Shown piece by piece: positions 43,102 through 50,610 of a stretch of 64,000 nucleotides of DNA. This stretch comes from Saccharomonospora sp. CUA-673 (GTDB taxonomy: Bacteria; Actinomycetota; Actinomycetes; Mycobacteriales; Pseudonocardiaceae): assembly GCF_001942305.1 (NCBI RefSeq), contig NZ_MKKE01000084.1:1-64000 (forward strand), read 5' to 3'. Position 1 is the first letter of the stretch, and every line of letters starts with the position of its first letter. The notes under the pieces were generated by a model. That model was not told where the DNA came from, did no database searches, and was given only the letters and a program-made list of their open reading frames with translations. Position numbers and translations under genes: made by a program.

Positions 43102-43284
43102 TTACCGGCCGATCTGCTTCTTGTCGTTGCCCTTGATCGCGCCGTAGGCGGCCGCGCCGAGGAACGCCGCGCCGCCGATGAGGGCCACCCAGAACACGGC
43201 CTTGACGAGGAAGCCGAGGACCGACCCGATGACCATGAAGGCGACCCACGCCAGGAGTAGGCCACCGACGATCTTCCAGAACAT
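43102..43284 (-). CDS. Small two-helix membrane protein
   Basis: A 60-residue protein. Two hydrophobic helices (residues 3-25 and 30-48, Gly/Ala-rich) are followed by the polar tail IKGNDKKQIGR. The ATG is preceded by GGAGGAAG at ideal spacing, so the gene is credible despite its size. No family recognised. Confidence 0.6.
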   Translation of the reverse strand: MFWKIVGGLLLAWVAFMVIGSVLGFLVKAVFWVALIGGAAFLGAAAYGAIKGNDKKQIGR

Positions 43285-43424
43285 GTGCTTCCTCCAGCTC
43301 GCTGCGGATGTCTGATTCCAGGTTGGCACGGCCCGCGCCGGAAGTCCCGCCGCGCAGGCGACCTTCAGGGAAAACTCCGGGTTCACCCCGAGCCCGAGCG
43401 CGTCGGCCCCCGGGCCGCGCGGTG

Positions 43425-44594
43425 TCACCCCTGCAGCCAGCCGCCCATCCGGCGCACGGCCTCGGTGATGTCCTCGCGCGCACCGGCGAACGACAGCCGC
43501 ACGAACCGGCCGCCGTCGACGGGGTCGAAGTCGACGCCCGGGGTGATCGCCACGCCCGTGTCGTCGAGCAGCCTGCGGCACCAGGTCAGCGAGTCGTCGG
43601 TGTACGCGGAGACGTCGACGTAGGCGTAGAACGCCCCGTCGATCGGTGCGATCCGCGTCAGGCCGATGTCGCGCAACCCGTCGACGAGCAGGTCGCGGTT
43701 GACCCGGTAGTGCTCGACGTGCCCGTCGAGTTCGGCGTACGAGTCCTCGTCGAACGCCGCCACCAGCGCGTGCTGCGACAGCGCGGGCGGGCAGATGTTG
43801 AAGTTGCCCGTCAGCACGTCGACGCTGCGGTGCAGCCTGCCCGGCACCAGCATCCACCCGAGCCGCCAGCCGGTCATCGCGAAGTACTTCGAGAACGATC
43901 CGAGCACCAGCGCCTCGTCGGACGTCTGCCATGCGCACGCGACGTCCCGCTCGTAGGAGATGCCGTGGTAGATCTCGTCGCTGATCAGCTGCACGCCGCG
44001 CTCGGTGCACCACGACGTCAGCGCGGCCAGCTCGCCTGGCGAGACGATCGTGCCCGTCGGGTTGCTGGGGCTGGCCACGACGAGACCCTTGATGTCGCTC
44101 AGCCCGTCGAGCAGTTCCGGCGTCGGCTGGAACCGCGTGGACTCGTCGGTGCCGAACTCGACGACCTCGCATCCCAACGCGCGCAACAGGTTCCGGTACG
44201 CCGGGTAGCCGGGCCGGGCCATCGCGACCCGGTCGCCGGCCTCGAACGCCGACAGGAACGCGAGCAGGAAACCGCCCGACGACCCCGTCGTGACGACGAC
44301 GTCGCCGGGGTCGACGTCGAGGCCGTACGAACGGTCGTAGTGCCGCGCGATCGCCTGCCGCAGTTCGGGGATGCCGAGCTGCGGCGTGTAGCCCAGGTCG
44401 CCGCTGCGCAACGCCTGTTCCGCCGCCGCGAGCACCGGTTTCGGCGCCCCGGCCGTCGGCTGTCCCGCGCACAGGAACACGACGTCGCCCCGCTCGGCCT
44501 GCCGCTCCTTCGCCGCCGACAACACGTCCATCACGTAGAACGGCGGCACGTCGGAACGCTGGGCGGGCGGCGGGAACGGGGTAGTGCTCGTCAT
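43425..44594 (-). CDS. PLP-dependent class I/II aminotransferase
   Basis: A 389-residue fold-type I enzyme. It has FLCAGQPTAGAPKPV at the N-terminus, DVVVTTGSSGGFLLAF, ASPSNPTGTIVSPGEL, and the PLP lysine in LGSFSKYFAMTGWRLGW. It belongs to the aspartate/aromatic aminotransferase superfamily; the amino donor is not evident. The start ATG is 7 nt after a TACAGT box; a longer frame runs through repeat B2 and is rejected. Confidence 0.87.
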   Translation of the reverse strand: MTSTTPFPPPAQRSDVPPFYVMDVLSAAKERQAERGDVVFLCAGQPTAGAPKPVLAAAEQALRSGDLGYTPQLGIPELRQAIARHYDRSYGLDVDPGDVVVTTGSSGGFLLAFLSAFEAGDRVAMARPGYPAYRNLLRALGCEVVEFGTDESTRFQPTPELLDGLSDIKGLVVASPSNPTGTIVSPGELAALTSWCTERGVQLISDEIYHGISYERDVACAWQTSDEALVLGSFSKYFAMTGWRLGWMLVPGRLHRSVDVLTGNFNICPPALSQHALVAAFDEDSYAELDGHVEHYRVNRDLLVDGLRDIGLTRIAPIDGAFYAYVDVSAYTDDSLTWCRRLLDDTGVAITPGVDFDPVDGGRFVRLSFAGAREDITEAVRRMGGWLQG

Positions 44595-44601
44595 GCCCAC
44601 G

Positions 44602-44607
44602 ACTGTA
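44602..44607 (-). promoter_or_regulatory. -10 box TACAGT, leaderless aminotransferase
   Basis: It lies 7 nt before the ATG, with no ribosome binding site. Confidence 0.5.
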
Positions 44608-44624
44608 TTCGCCGTCCCCGAACC

Positions 44625-44702
44625 GCCAACACGGCGACGCGAACTGCCAACACAGCGACGCAGGATGCTGACACGCCCGCGTGGATTGCTGACACGGCGA
44701 CG
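44625..44702. repeat. 21-bp tandem repeat block (family B, copy 2)
   Basis: Four units on the minus strand, two GTGTCAGC-type then two GTGTTGGC-type, the order seen at 10323. It directly abuts half of a family A palindrome. Confidence 0.8.
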
Positions 44703-44720
44703 CAAAGGGCCCTTGGGAGC
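44703..44720. repeat. Half-copy of palindromic repeat family A
   Basis: CAAAGGGCCCTTGGGAGC, one outer arm only, 3 bases after the VOC gene stop. It is fused to the family B block. Confidence 0.75.
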
Positions 44721-44723
44721 TTC

Positions 44724-45185
44724 TCAGGTGCCGCGCTTGAATCGTTCGATGTCCTCGTCGGTGATCTCGACGGGGCCGTCGGCGAGCTGGGTGATGCGCA
44801 GGTGGTTGCCGAACGGGTCCCGCAACGCGCAATCGATGCCGTACGGCTGCTGCGTGGGCACCTCGGTGAACTCGACGCCCTTCGCGCGCAGCGTCTCGTA
44901 GGTCTTCTGGCAATCGTCGGTGTTGAGCATGGCGGCGGCGCCGAGCGCGCCCTTCGTGACGAGGTCGCGGATCTGCGTCGCCACCTCCTCGCTGTGCGCG
45001 GGCGGGCCGGGCAGTTCGAGCAGCAGCTGCCGGCCCGGGTCCGTGGGCAGCTCGACGGTGAGCCACCGCATGAACCCCATGTCGACGTCGGCGGCGACCT
45101 CGAAACCGAGCTTGCCGCAGTAGAAGTCGAGCGCTTCGTCCTGGTCGAGGACCATGATCGAGGTGATTCCGATTCGCGTGAACAT
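44724..45185 (-). CDS. VOC (glyoxalase/bleomycin resistance)-fold protein
   Basis: A 153-residue protein with two beta-alpha-beta-beta-beta units. It has GITSIMVLDQDEALDFYCGKLGFEV at the N-terminus and the late ALRDPFGNHLRI motif. Typical members bind a divalent metal and act as lyases, dioxygenases or binding proteins. The substrate is not evident. The start is 7 nt after TAGCGT (45198-45193). It lies 52 nt downstream of the AraC-type gene on the same strand. Confidence 0.82.
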   Translation of the reverse strand: MFTRIGITSIMVLDQDEALDFYCGKLGFEVAADVDMGFMRWLTVELPTDPGRQLLLELPGPPAHSEEVATQIRDLVTKGALGAAAMLNTDDCQKTYETLRAKGVEFTEVPTQQPYGIDCALRDPFGNHLRITQLADGPVEITDEDIERFKRGT

Positions 45186-45192
45186 GTCGGGA

Positions 45193-45198
45193 ACGCTA
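45193..45198 (-). promoter_or_regulatory. -10 box TAGCGT, leaderless VOC gene
   Basis: It lies 7 nt before the ATG. Confidence 0.5.
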
Positions 45199-45237
45199 CG
45201 GCGGAACCGGCCGATTCGGCTTATCCGAAACGACTCG

Positions 45238-45633
45238 TCACGCGGGCCGGCGCCACGTCTTCACGAAGCACACCGGAACGTGCGCGGGCCGCGAGCTCGC
45301 GCGGTACTCGGTCGGCGACTTTCCGACGACGGAGCGGAACGTGCGGCTGAACGTGCCGAGGCTGTCGAACCCGACCCCTTCGGCCACGCGCGTCACGGTG
45401 GCACCGGGGTCGGTCAGCATCGCCATGGCCCGTTCGATCCGGCGGCGCTGCAGGTAGCGGTGCAGCGTCTCGCCGAACGTGGTGCGGAACGAGCGGGTGA
45501 AGTGGCTCGGCGACATCAACGCGATGCGGGCGAGCGCGGGCACGTCGAGCGGCTGCGCGAAGTCGCGGTCGATCGCGTCGCGGGCGCGCAACAACCGCCG
45601 GTTCTGGTCCTCACGCGGACTCATCGGTGCCAC
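45238..45633 (-). CDS. AraC-family regulator, DNA-binding domain only
   Basis: A 131-residue protein with both helix-turn-helix motifs: LDVPALARIALMSPSHFTRSFRTTFGETLHRYL and VTRVAEGVGFDSLGTFSRTFRSVVGKSPTEYR. It lacks a sensor domain, as in small MarA/SoxS-like members. The GTG start is 6 nt after a TAGAAT box that overlaps the stop of the upstream membrane gene. It may regulate the VOC gene that follows. Confidence 0.85.
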   Translation of the reverse strand: MAPMSPREDQNRRLLRARDAIDRDFAQPLDVPALARIALMSPSHFTRSFRTTFGETLHRYLQRRRIERAMAMLTDPGATVTRVAEGVGFDSLGTFSRTFRSVVGKSPTEYRASSRPAHVPVCFVKTWRRPA

Positions 45634-45639
45634 GCGCCG

Positions 45640-45645
45640 ATTCTA
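45640..45645 (-). promoter_or_regulatory. -10 box TAGAAT overlapping an upstream stop codon
   Basis: The TAG stop of the upstream gene is the first half of the box; 6 nt to the GTG of the AraC-type gene. Confidence 0.5.
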
Positions 45646-46404
45646 CGGTCGCGGGCGCGGGTTCGCGTAGCCGAGCGTGAGGGTGCCCTCGGGCAGGCGC
45701 CGCACGGACGCCGCCGCGAACGCACCGGCCATGAGCAGCAGCACGCCGACGTTCTCGCCGAGCTCCTCGGCGTGGTAGGTCAGTACGTACAGCGGGCCGC
45801 TCTCGTGCCGGGCGATCAGCAGACCCTGCATGGCCTCCATGCCGAGCGCCGACCACAACAACAGCGCACCGCCGCCGACCACGAGCCACCGCGCGCGGCC
45901 GGTCAGCCGGACCGCCAGCACGAGCAGGCCCGCCGCCACGACGGCGCCGGCCAGCACGCCCGGGATCAGCCAGTAGAACGGGAAATCGCTGTCGAACGTG
46001 GTCAGCCGGCGGCCGATGCGATCGAGCCGTTCGTGCAGTTGCGTGTGGTCGTCGAGCGAGAGCAGTCCCAACAGGACCGCGCCGCACCACCAACCCCACG
46101 CCGCCGACCGCGCGCCTGCCGATTTCGCCAGCACGCCGACGATCCCGAACAACACCGCGGTGACGACGAGCAGCGCCACGCTCCACCACGTCGGCAGATT
46201 GCCCTCGACGAACACGTCGAGGTACATGCGGATCTCGCCCTGCCCCGTGGTGAGCGGATGTTTGATCAGCGCGGGCACCGCCATGCTGATGACGTTGAGG
46301 GCGACCGAGACGCCCAACAGAATCCACCAGATGCGATTCATGCGCACCGGTGTGGAGAGAACCTGCCGGGGTTCGTGGGCGTTCTCGGCCGACCTCGTCG
46401 TCAT
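45643..46404 (-). CDS. Hypothetical multi-pass membrane protein
   Basis: A 253-residue protein with about six hydrophobic helices: near 24-46, 74-96, 103-118, 146-168, 176-194 and 218-238. A His/Asp/Glu-rich segment (LLSLDDHTQLHERLDRIG) lies between helices 3 and 4, with another acidic site near the end. I recognise no transporter or enzyme family. It has a short cytosolic N-terminus. It starts 40 nt after the stop of the repeat protein gene. Confidence 0.6.
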   Translation of the reverse strand: MTTRSAENAHEPRQVLSTPVRMNRIWWILLGVSVALNVISMAVPALIKHPLTTGQGEIRMYLDVFVEGNLPTWWSVALLVVTAVLFGIVGVLAKSAGARSAAWGWWCGAVLLGLLSLDDHTQLHERLDRIGRRLTTFDSDFPFYWLIPGVLAGAVVAAGLLVLAVRLTGRARWLVVGGGALLLWSALGMEAMQGLLIARHESGPLYVLTYHAEELGENVGVLLLMAGAFAAASVRRLPEGTLTLGYANPRPRP

Positions 46405-46443
46405 GGTGAATCCCTTCTGAACTCAATCAGTCCGGAGAGTTAA

Positions 46444-46848
46444 TCACTCCGGCGAGTCGGCCGAGTCGGGAGAGTTCGGCGAGTTGGGCGAGTTCGGGGA
46501 ATTCGGGCTGTTCGGCGAGTCCGGGCTGTTGGGGGAATTGGGCGAATTGGGCGAGTTCGGGGAGTCGCCGGTGTCGGCCGTGTTGGCGGAGTTCGGGCTG
46601 TTGGGGCTGTCGCCGGTGTTCGCGCTGTCGGCCTGACCGCCCTGCTTGCCGGACTGCTCGGCGTTCTGGTTGCCGTTCTTGCCGCCGTTGTCGGTGGTTT
46701 CCTGCTCGGCGAGCTGAACCTGGGCGGGGATCTTCGGGTCGTGCACGTCGTCACCCGCGGCGACGGCGGTACCGCCGATGGCGATCGCACCTCCGACGCC
46801 GACAGCGGCTGCGGCGACGACGAACCAGGGACGCTTGTTGCTGGCCAT
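46444..46848 (-). CDS. Secreted protein with Asn-Ser-Pro tripeptide repeats
   Basis: A 134-residue protein. A signal peptide at 1-30 (ASNKRPWFVVAAAAVGVGG ...) is followed by a polar Gln/Asn/Gly region. The last 60 residues are almost pure NSP/DSP triplets interrupted by ANTADTGD. The start was set at the ATG with AAGGA upstream; an ATG 18 bases before is possible. The repeat would form an extended, polar cell-wall-spanning rod. Function unknown. It shares the strand and spacing with the membrane gene that follows. Confidence 0.7.
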   Translation of the reverse strand: MASNKRPWFVVAAAAVGVGGAIAIGGTAVAAGDDVHDPKIPAQVQLAEQETTDNGGKNGNQNAEQSGKQGGQADSANTGDSPNSPNSANTADTGDSPNSPNSPNSPNSPDSPNSPNSPNSPNSPNSPDSADSPE

Positions 46849-46951
46849 GATGGTGTTTCCTTCCATTGTGGGAATTGCTCAGGATCGGGTTGCTGCGCGC
46901 GGATCCGCCGCGTGCAGTGGTCGGGTTTCGGGTGGGGCCGTTCCCGGGCGG

Positions 46952-48120
46952 TCAGTCGGTGGTGCTGCACCACCGTTCGGCGAGCTCGAGGCGTTGCTCG
47001 AGCACGGCGCGCCAGCCGCTGCCGCCGGTGCGGTGCTGGCCCGGCGCGAGCGACAGCACGACGGCTGCCGCGCCGATCCGCAGGGCCGCGGGGTCGTAGT
47101 GCCGGTCGAACTCGCGGCGGCACCGCTGGGCGAACCGTTCGATGACGGGCGCCCGGTCGGGTTTCACCTGCGCCAGCACGGACAGGTGTCCGAGCAGGCA
47201 GGCGGGGTCGTCGTGCGGATCGCCCGCCCCCGCGGTGTCGATGTCGAGCAGGCCGACGAACTCGCCGCCCGACACCAGCAACTGGGTCTCGTAGAAGTCG
47301 CCGTGCACGGGCACGTGCGGATGCGTCGGCCGCGCCTCGACGCGTCGGCGATCGCGTGGGCACGGCCGCCGACCGCGGGGTGCAGGCGGGCGACGACGTC
47401 GGCGTAGTGCCGCGCGCGGTCGGCCCAACTCGGCCGGTGCCCCTGGTCGGCGAACGCCTGCGGCAGACCGCGCAGCGTGTCCACGAGCGAGGCCGGATCG
47501 ATCCGCTCGAGCTCGATCGTGTTGCCGCTCCACAGCAGATCGCGCAGCGACCGGCCGCCGACACCGGCGAGCAGGAGCAGTCCGTCGTCCGTCCATCCCA
47601 GACTTTCCGGGACGATGCCCCCCTCGGCGGCGCGGTGCAGCCGGTGCAGCGCCTCGACCCGGTCGGGACGCAGCACCTTGACGAACACGCTTGCCGCGTC
47701 GGTGCGCAGTTCGACGACGGCGCGGCGCAGCGGGCGGTAGGCGCGGACGCGGATGGTCAGGCCGCCGGTCGGCAGGCCGAAGCGGGTGAGCAGGGCGCGC
47801 ATCCGGTCGGCGTCCACCGCGGCGGCGAGGCCGGGCAGGGCCGGGTCGTGCGGGAAGCGCCAGACGCCGAGGTCGACCGAGCCGTCCGACATCCGCATCG
47901 CGCCGCGCGCCTTCGCGGACGTGCTGGCGCAGAACGTCTCGGCGACGCGGCGCCCGTCCGCGCCGGTGACGTCGACCTGCGCGGCGACCGTGGTGCTCGC
48001 GCGCTGGACGTCGCGGTGCGTGACGCGGCTACCGTGGGCGGTCGCGCCGCCCAGCTCCGCGACGGCGGCCCACAGTTCGTGGAGTTCCGCCTCCGCCGGT
48101 TGCCACTGCTGTTCGCTCAT
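46952..48120 (-). CDS. Aminoglycoside phosphotransferase-like kinase (frameshifted)
   Basis: Frame-corrected 389 residues. The kinase-like catalytic loop is VPVHGDFYETQLLV (HGD plus metal-binding Gln), followed by LLDIDTAGAGDP (the DxD-type magnesium site). The N-lobe has SVFVKVLRP with the ATP lysine. Near 47342 the frame breaks; one added base gives AIADAVEARPTHPHVPVHGDF, explained by loss of C from GCCGTC. Family members phosphorylate small alcohols, amino sugars or choline; no resistance function can be claimed. Confidence 0.75.
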
Positions 48121-48217
48121 GACAACCACGATGCAGGCCGTGCGTGAATCCCGCCTGAGTCGACCGTGAAGGACCCTTCATGTCCGAATCGCCCACCTTG
48201 CGTGGGACACCTCCGGG

Positions 48218-49399
48218 TCAGTAGGGCTGGTAGCCGCCGCCGGAGGCGATCGACGCGATGCCCGGGTGCTGTTCGAGGCTGCCGTAGCGGTCGAAGGTGT
48301 AGGCGACACCGGCGACGATGTTGTCCACCGGGTCCCAGATGTCGGTGTGGCCGGGCACGGCGTGGGCGTCGAACGTCGGGTCGATGCACTGCATCAGTCC
48401 CTTCGACGGGGTGCCCTTCGCGGCGTTGGAGTCCCAGTCGTTGATCGCGTGCGGATCGCCGCCCGACTCGTGCTCGATGATCGTCCAGATCTGGTCGATG
48501 TTCTCCTCGGTGACCGGGATGCCGTTGTCCTGCAGGATCTTGATCGCTTCCTTGATCCACTGCTCGACGTTCCCGGGCGGCGGGCCGGCAGGCGGTCCAC
48601 CGCTGGACCCCATGCCGCCACCACCGCCACCGGCGGCCACAGCCTCCCCGCCACCACCGGCCGCGGCGGCAGCACCACCGCCACCGCCACCACCGCCGCT
48701 GCCGACGCTCGGCGCCCCACCGGCGGCCGAGACGCCACCGGTCGACGACATCTGCGACTGCGCGTCCCCGGGCATCGGCACCTGCGAGTAGCCGCCGCCC
48801 TCGATCTCCTGCTGCATCAGCCGCTGGGCCTGCTTGATGGCCTGGTTGGCCTGGTTCATCAGACCCTTGATCTTCTCGGTCGCCTGCTCCGCGGTCCGCC
48901 GGTTGGCCTCGCGCGCGGCGTTCCGGATCGCCTCCGGGTCGGCGCCGCCCCCACCGGCACCGCCGTCCCCGCCGCCCGCGGCGGCCTGGATCGTGCCCTC
49001 GGCCTCGCGCGCCTCGGACTCGGCCCGTTCGTTGCGGTCCTCGATCTCCATCTTCGCCGACTCCTTGGCATCGGTGATCTTGCGCTTGATCTCGGAGAGC
49101 TTCTCCTGGAGCGTGGTGAGCTCCTCGGCGGCGTCGGAGAGCTTCGCCTTGACGCGGTCACCGGCGGAGGCGACGTTCGCGACGTACTCGAAGAACGACT
49201 CGGCGGCAGGCCCCTTCCACACGCCGCCCTCCTGCAGCGGCGCCGCGGCGTTCTTCAGCTGCGCCGAGTGGTCGCCGGTGTTCTCGGAGGCCTTCTCGAA
49301 CTGCTCGGCCACCTCGCCGATCTGCCCCGGGTTGACCTTGTCGACCTTCGCGGCCTGCGCCTCGACGGCGTTCCAGTTGTCCGGCAGCCCCAGTGACAT
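48218..49399 (-). CDS. WXG100-like type VII substrate with C-terminal lytic transglycosylase
   Basis: A 393-residue protein. Residues 1-110 form a WXG100-like helical hairpin with Trp61-Lys-Gly63. Helical and Gly-rich (poly-Gly, Ala) linkers span 110-280. Residues 285-393 carry a transglycosylase SLT domain: the catalytic Glu311 lies in IIEHESGGDPHAIN, followed by SKGLMQCIDPTFDAH and NIVAGVAYTFDRYG. There is no Sec signal, so secretion by type VII is likely. It would cut peptidoglycan, perhaps to open the wall for the secretion system. It follows the ESX-like gene by one base. Confidence 0.82.
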   Translation of the reverse strand: MSLGLPDNWNAVEAQAAKVDKVNPGQIGEVAEQFEKASENTGDHSAQLKNAAAPLQEGGVWKGPAAESFFEYVANVASAGDRVKAKLSDAAEELTTLQEKLSEIKRKITDAKESAKMEIEDRNERAESEAREAEGTIQAAAGGGDGGAGGGGADPEAIRNAAREANRRTAEQATEKIKGLMNQANQAIKQAQRLMQQEIEGGGYSQVPMPGDAQSQMSSTGGVSAAGGAPSVGSGGGGGGGGAAAAAGGGGEAVAAGGGGGGMGSSGGPPAGPPPGNVEQWIKEAIKILQDNGIPVTEENIDQIWTIIEHESGGDPHAINDWDSNAAKGTPSKGLMQCIDPTFDAHAVPGHTDIWDPVDNIVAGVAYTFDRYGSLEQHPGIASIASGGGYQPY

Positions 49400-49400
49400 G

Positions 49401-49715
49401 TCAGACCTCGCCCCGCATCGTCAGGTTGTCGGCCGCGGTGGCGTCCGCCTCCGACATCGCCTGGAGGGCGTTGCGCAGCGCGCCGCTGGCGGCCTGCATG
49501 TGCCGGCGCGCCGAGTCGAACTCGGACTGCATGCCCGCGGTGAACGAACCGAGCGCGGCGTCGACCCGGTCGGGATCGTCCTCGTCCTCGACCTCACCGA
49601 ACGGGCTCTCCCCCTCGACACCGCGGAGGCCCTTCTGGTCCTGCTCGACACGGTCGGCGATCCCGTCGACCTTCCCCGCCGTGCTACGCATGGATTCGGC
49701 GTCGTAAACCGGCAC
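49401..49715 (-). CDS. ESX/EspC-like small helical protein
   Basis: A 104-residue protein with two helices joined by an acidic loop (DEDDPDRVDAAL). It lacks a clear WxG but has the size and pattern of EspC/DUF2580-type substrates, and is encoded directly before the WXG100 protein. The two may form a heterodimer as EsxA/EsxB do. The GTG start has AAGGGGGAG upstream. Confidence 0.7.
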   Translation of the reverse strand: MPVYDAESMRSTAGKVDGIADRVEQDQKGLRGVEGESPFGEVEDEDDPDRVDAALGSFTAGMQSEFDSARRHMQAASGALRNALQAMSEADATAADNLTMRGEV

Positions 49716-49832
49716 GGTGGTTCTCCCCCTTCAGACGATCGATATCGCTGGTCACCGGGGTTCGACGCACGCGACACCACCGGCGGTTCCACCCCACTGT
49801 AAAGCCGTACGCGGCGGTTTCGCGTGTTCTCG

Positions 49833-50585
49833 CTACATCTCGTCGAGAAGTTCCCACACCCGTCCGGCGAGCATGGCGTTGTCCGCGGGAGCGACCGTCG
49901 CCCACTGGCGTCCGTCGCCTCCGGGGGCGACCTGTAACAGGTATCGACCACGCTCGGTGTCGTAGAACCCGATCACCCGTGGGGCGCGGCGCACGCTGCC
50001 GTCCCGGCCGTAGGTCTGCGCGCCGAACTGCCCACGGATCGTCTGCCCCTGCAGCATCGCGGCGAACTCCTGCGCCTCGCTCATCGCGACCCCGCGGTCG
50101 GCGAGTGCGCCGACGAGCGTGCGCGCCTCGCCCGCGGCCTCGCGGTCGGCCTCGACGAGGACGTCGTGCGGCACGCTGGCCGACCAGCCGACGCCGGGAG
50201 TCGCGTCCCCGGCCACCGAGACCGCCGATTCGGGCAGCGACGAGTCGCGCGCCGGGATGAGCCACACCTCGTCGCCGTCGACCACGCCCATCAACGCCTG
50301 GCTGCCCGTGCTCACGGCGAGCCCGGAGATCTGCCGGTCGGTCCACACCCACAGGTCGATGGCCACGGCGGGCCGGATGAACAGGTTGAGCATGTCCACC
50401 AGGTCGCTCGTGGCCTGCCGTCCCTTCGCGAGCCTGCGCTGCGCCAGCGAGCTCCACGCCTGCTCGATGAGGTCCCCACGTTCGCTGTGGGTCATCCCGG
50501 CGCTCGGCACGTCCAGCGCGGGATGCCGGCGCGGCAGCCGTTCCGCCTCCCAGAGCATGTCGAACTCGAGCGTGGACAACACCAC
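49833..50585 (-). CDS. EspG-family type VII secretion chaperone
   Basis: About 250 residues. EspG pattern: VLSTLEFDMLWEAERLPRRHPALDVPSAGMTHSER at the N-terminus, WVWTDRQISGLAV in the middle, VAPADNAMLAGRVWELLDEM at the end. EspG proteins bind PE/PPE dimers in the cytosol and guide them to the secretion pore, which fits the PPE-like and PE-like genes just upstream. The start is GTG 50585 or 50603; the first lies closer to the family N-terminus. Confidence 0.82.
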   Translation of the reverse strand: MVLSTLEFDMLWEAERLPRRHPALDVPSAGMTHSERGDLIEQAWSSLAQRRLAKGRQATSDLVDMLNLFIRPAVAIDLWVWTDRQISGLAVSTGSQALMGVVDGDEVWLIPARDSSLPESAVSVAGDATPGVGWSASVPHDVLVEADREAAGEARTLVGALADRGVAMSEAQEFAAMLQGQTIRGQFGAQTYGRDGSVRRAPRVIGFYDTERGRYLLQVAPGGDGRQWATVAPADNAMLAGRVWELLDEM

Positions 50586-50610
50586 GCTTTCACCACTGGT
50601 CACAGGTGGT

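Noticed and set aside
43425-44705. Longer aminotransferase starting in repeat B2
   Set aside because: The extension encodes only the tandem repeat; a -10 box supports the ATG at 44594.
46952-48120. Antibiotic-resistance aminoglycoside kinase
   Set aside because: Only the general APH fold motifs are visible; the family includes many metabolic kinases and nothing in the context points to resistance.
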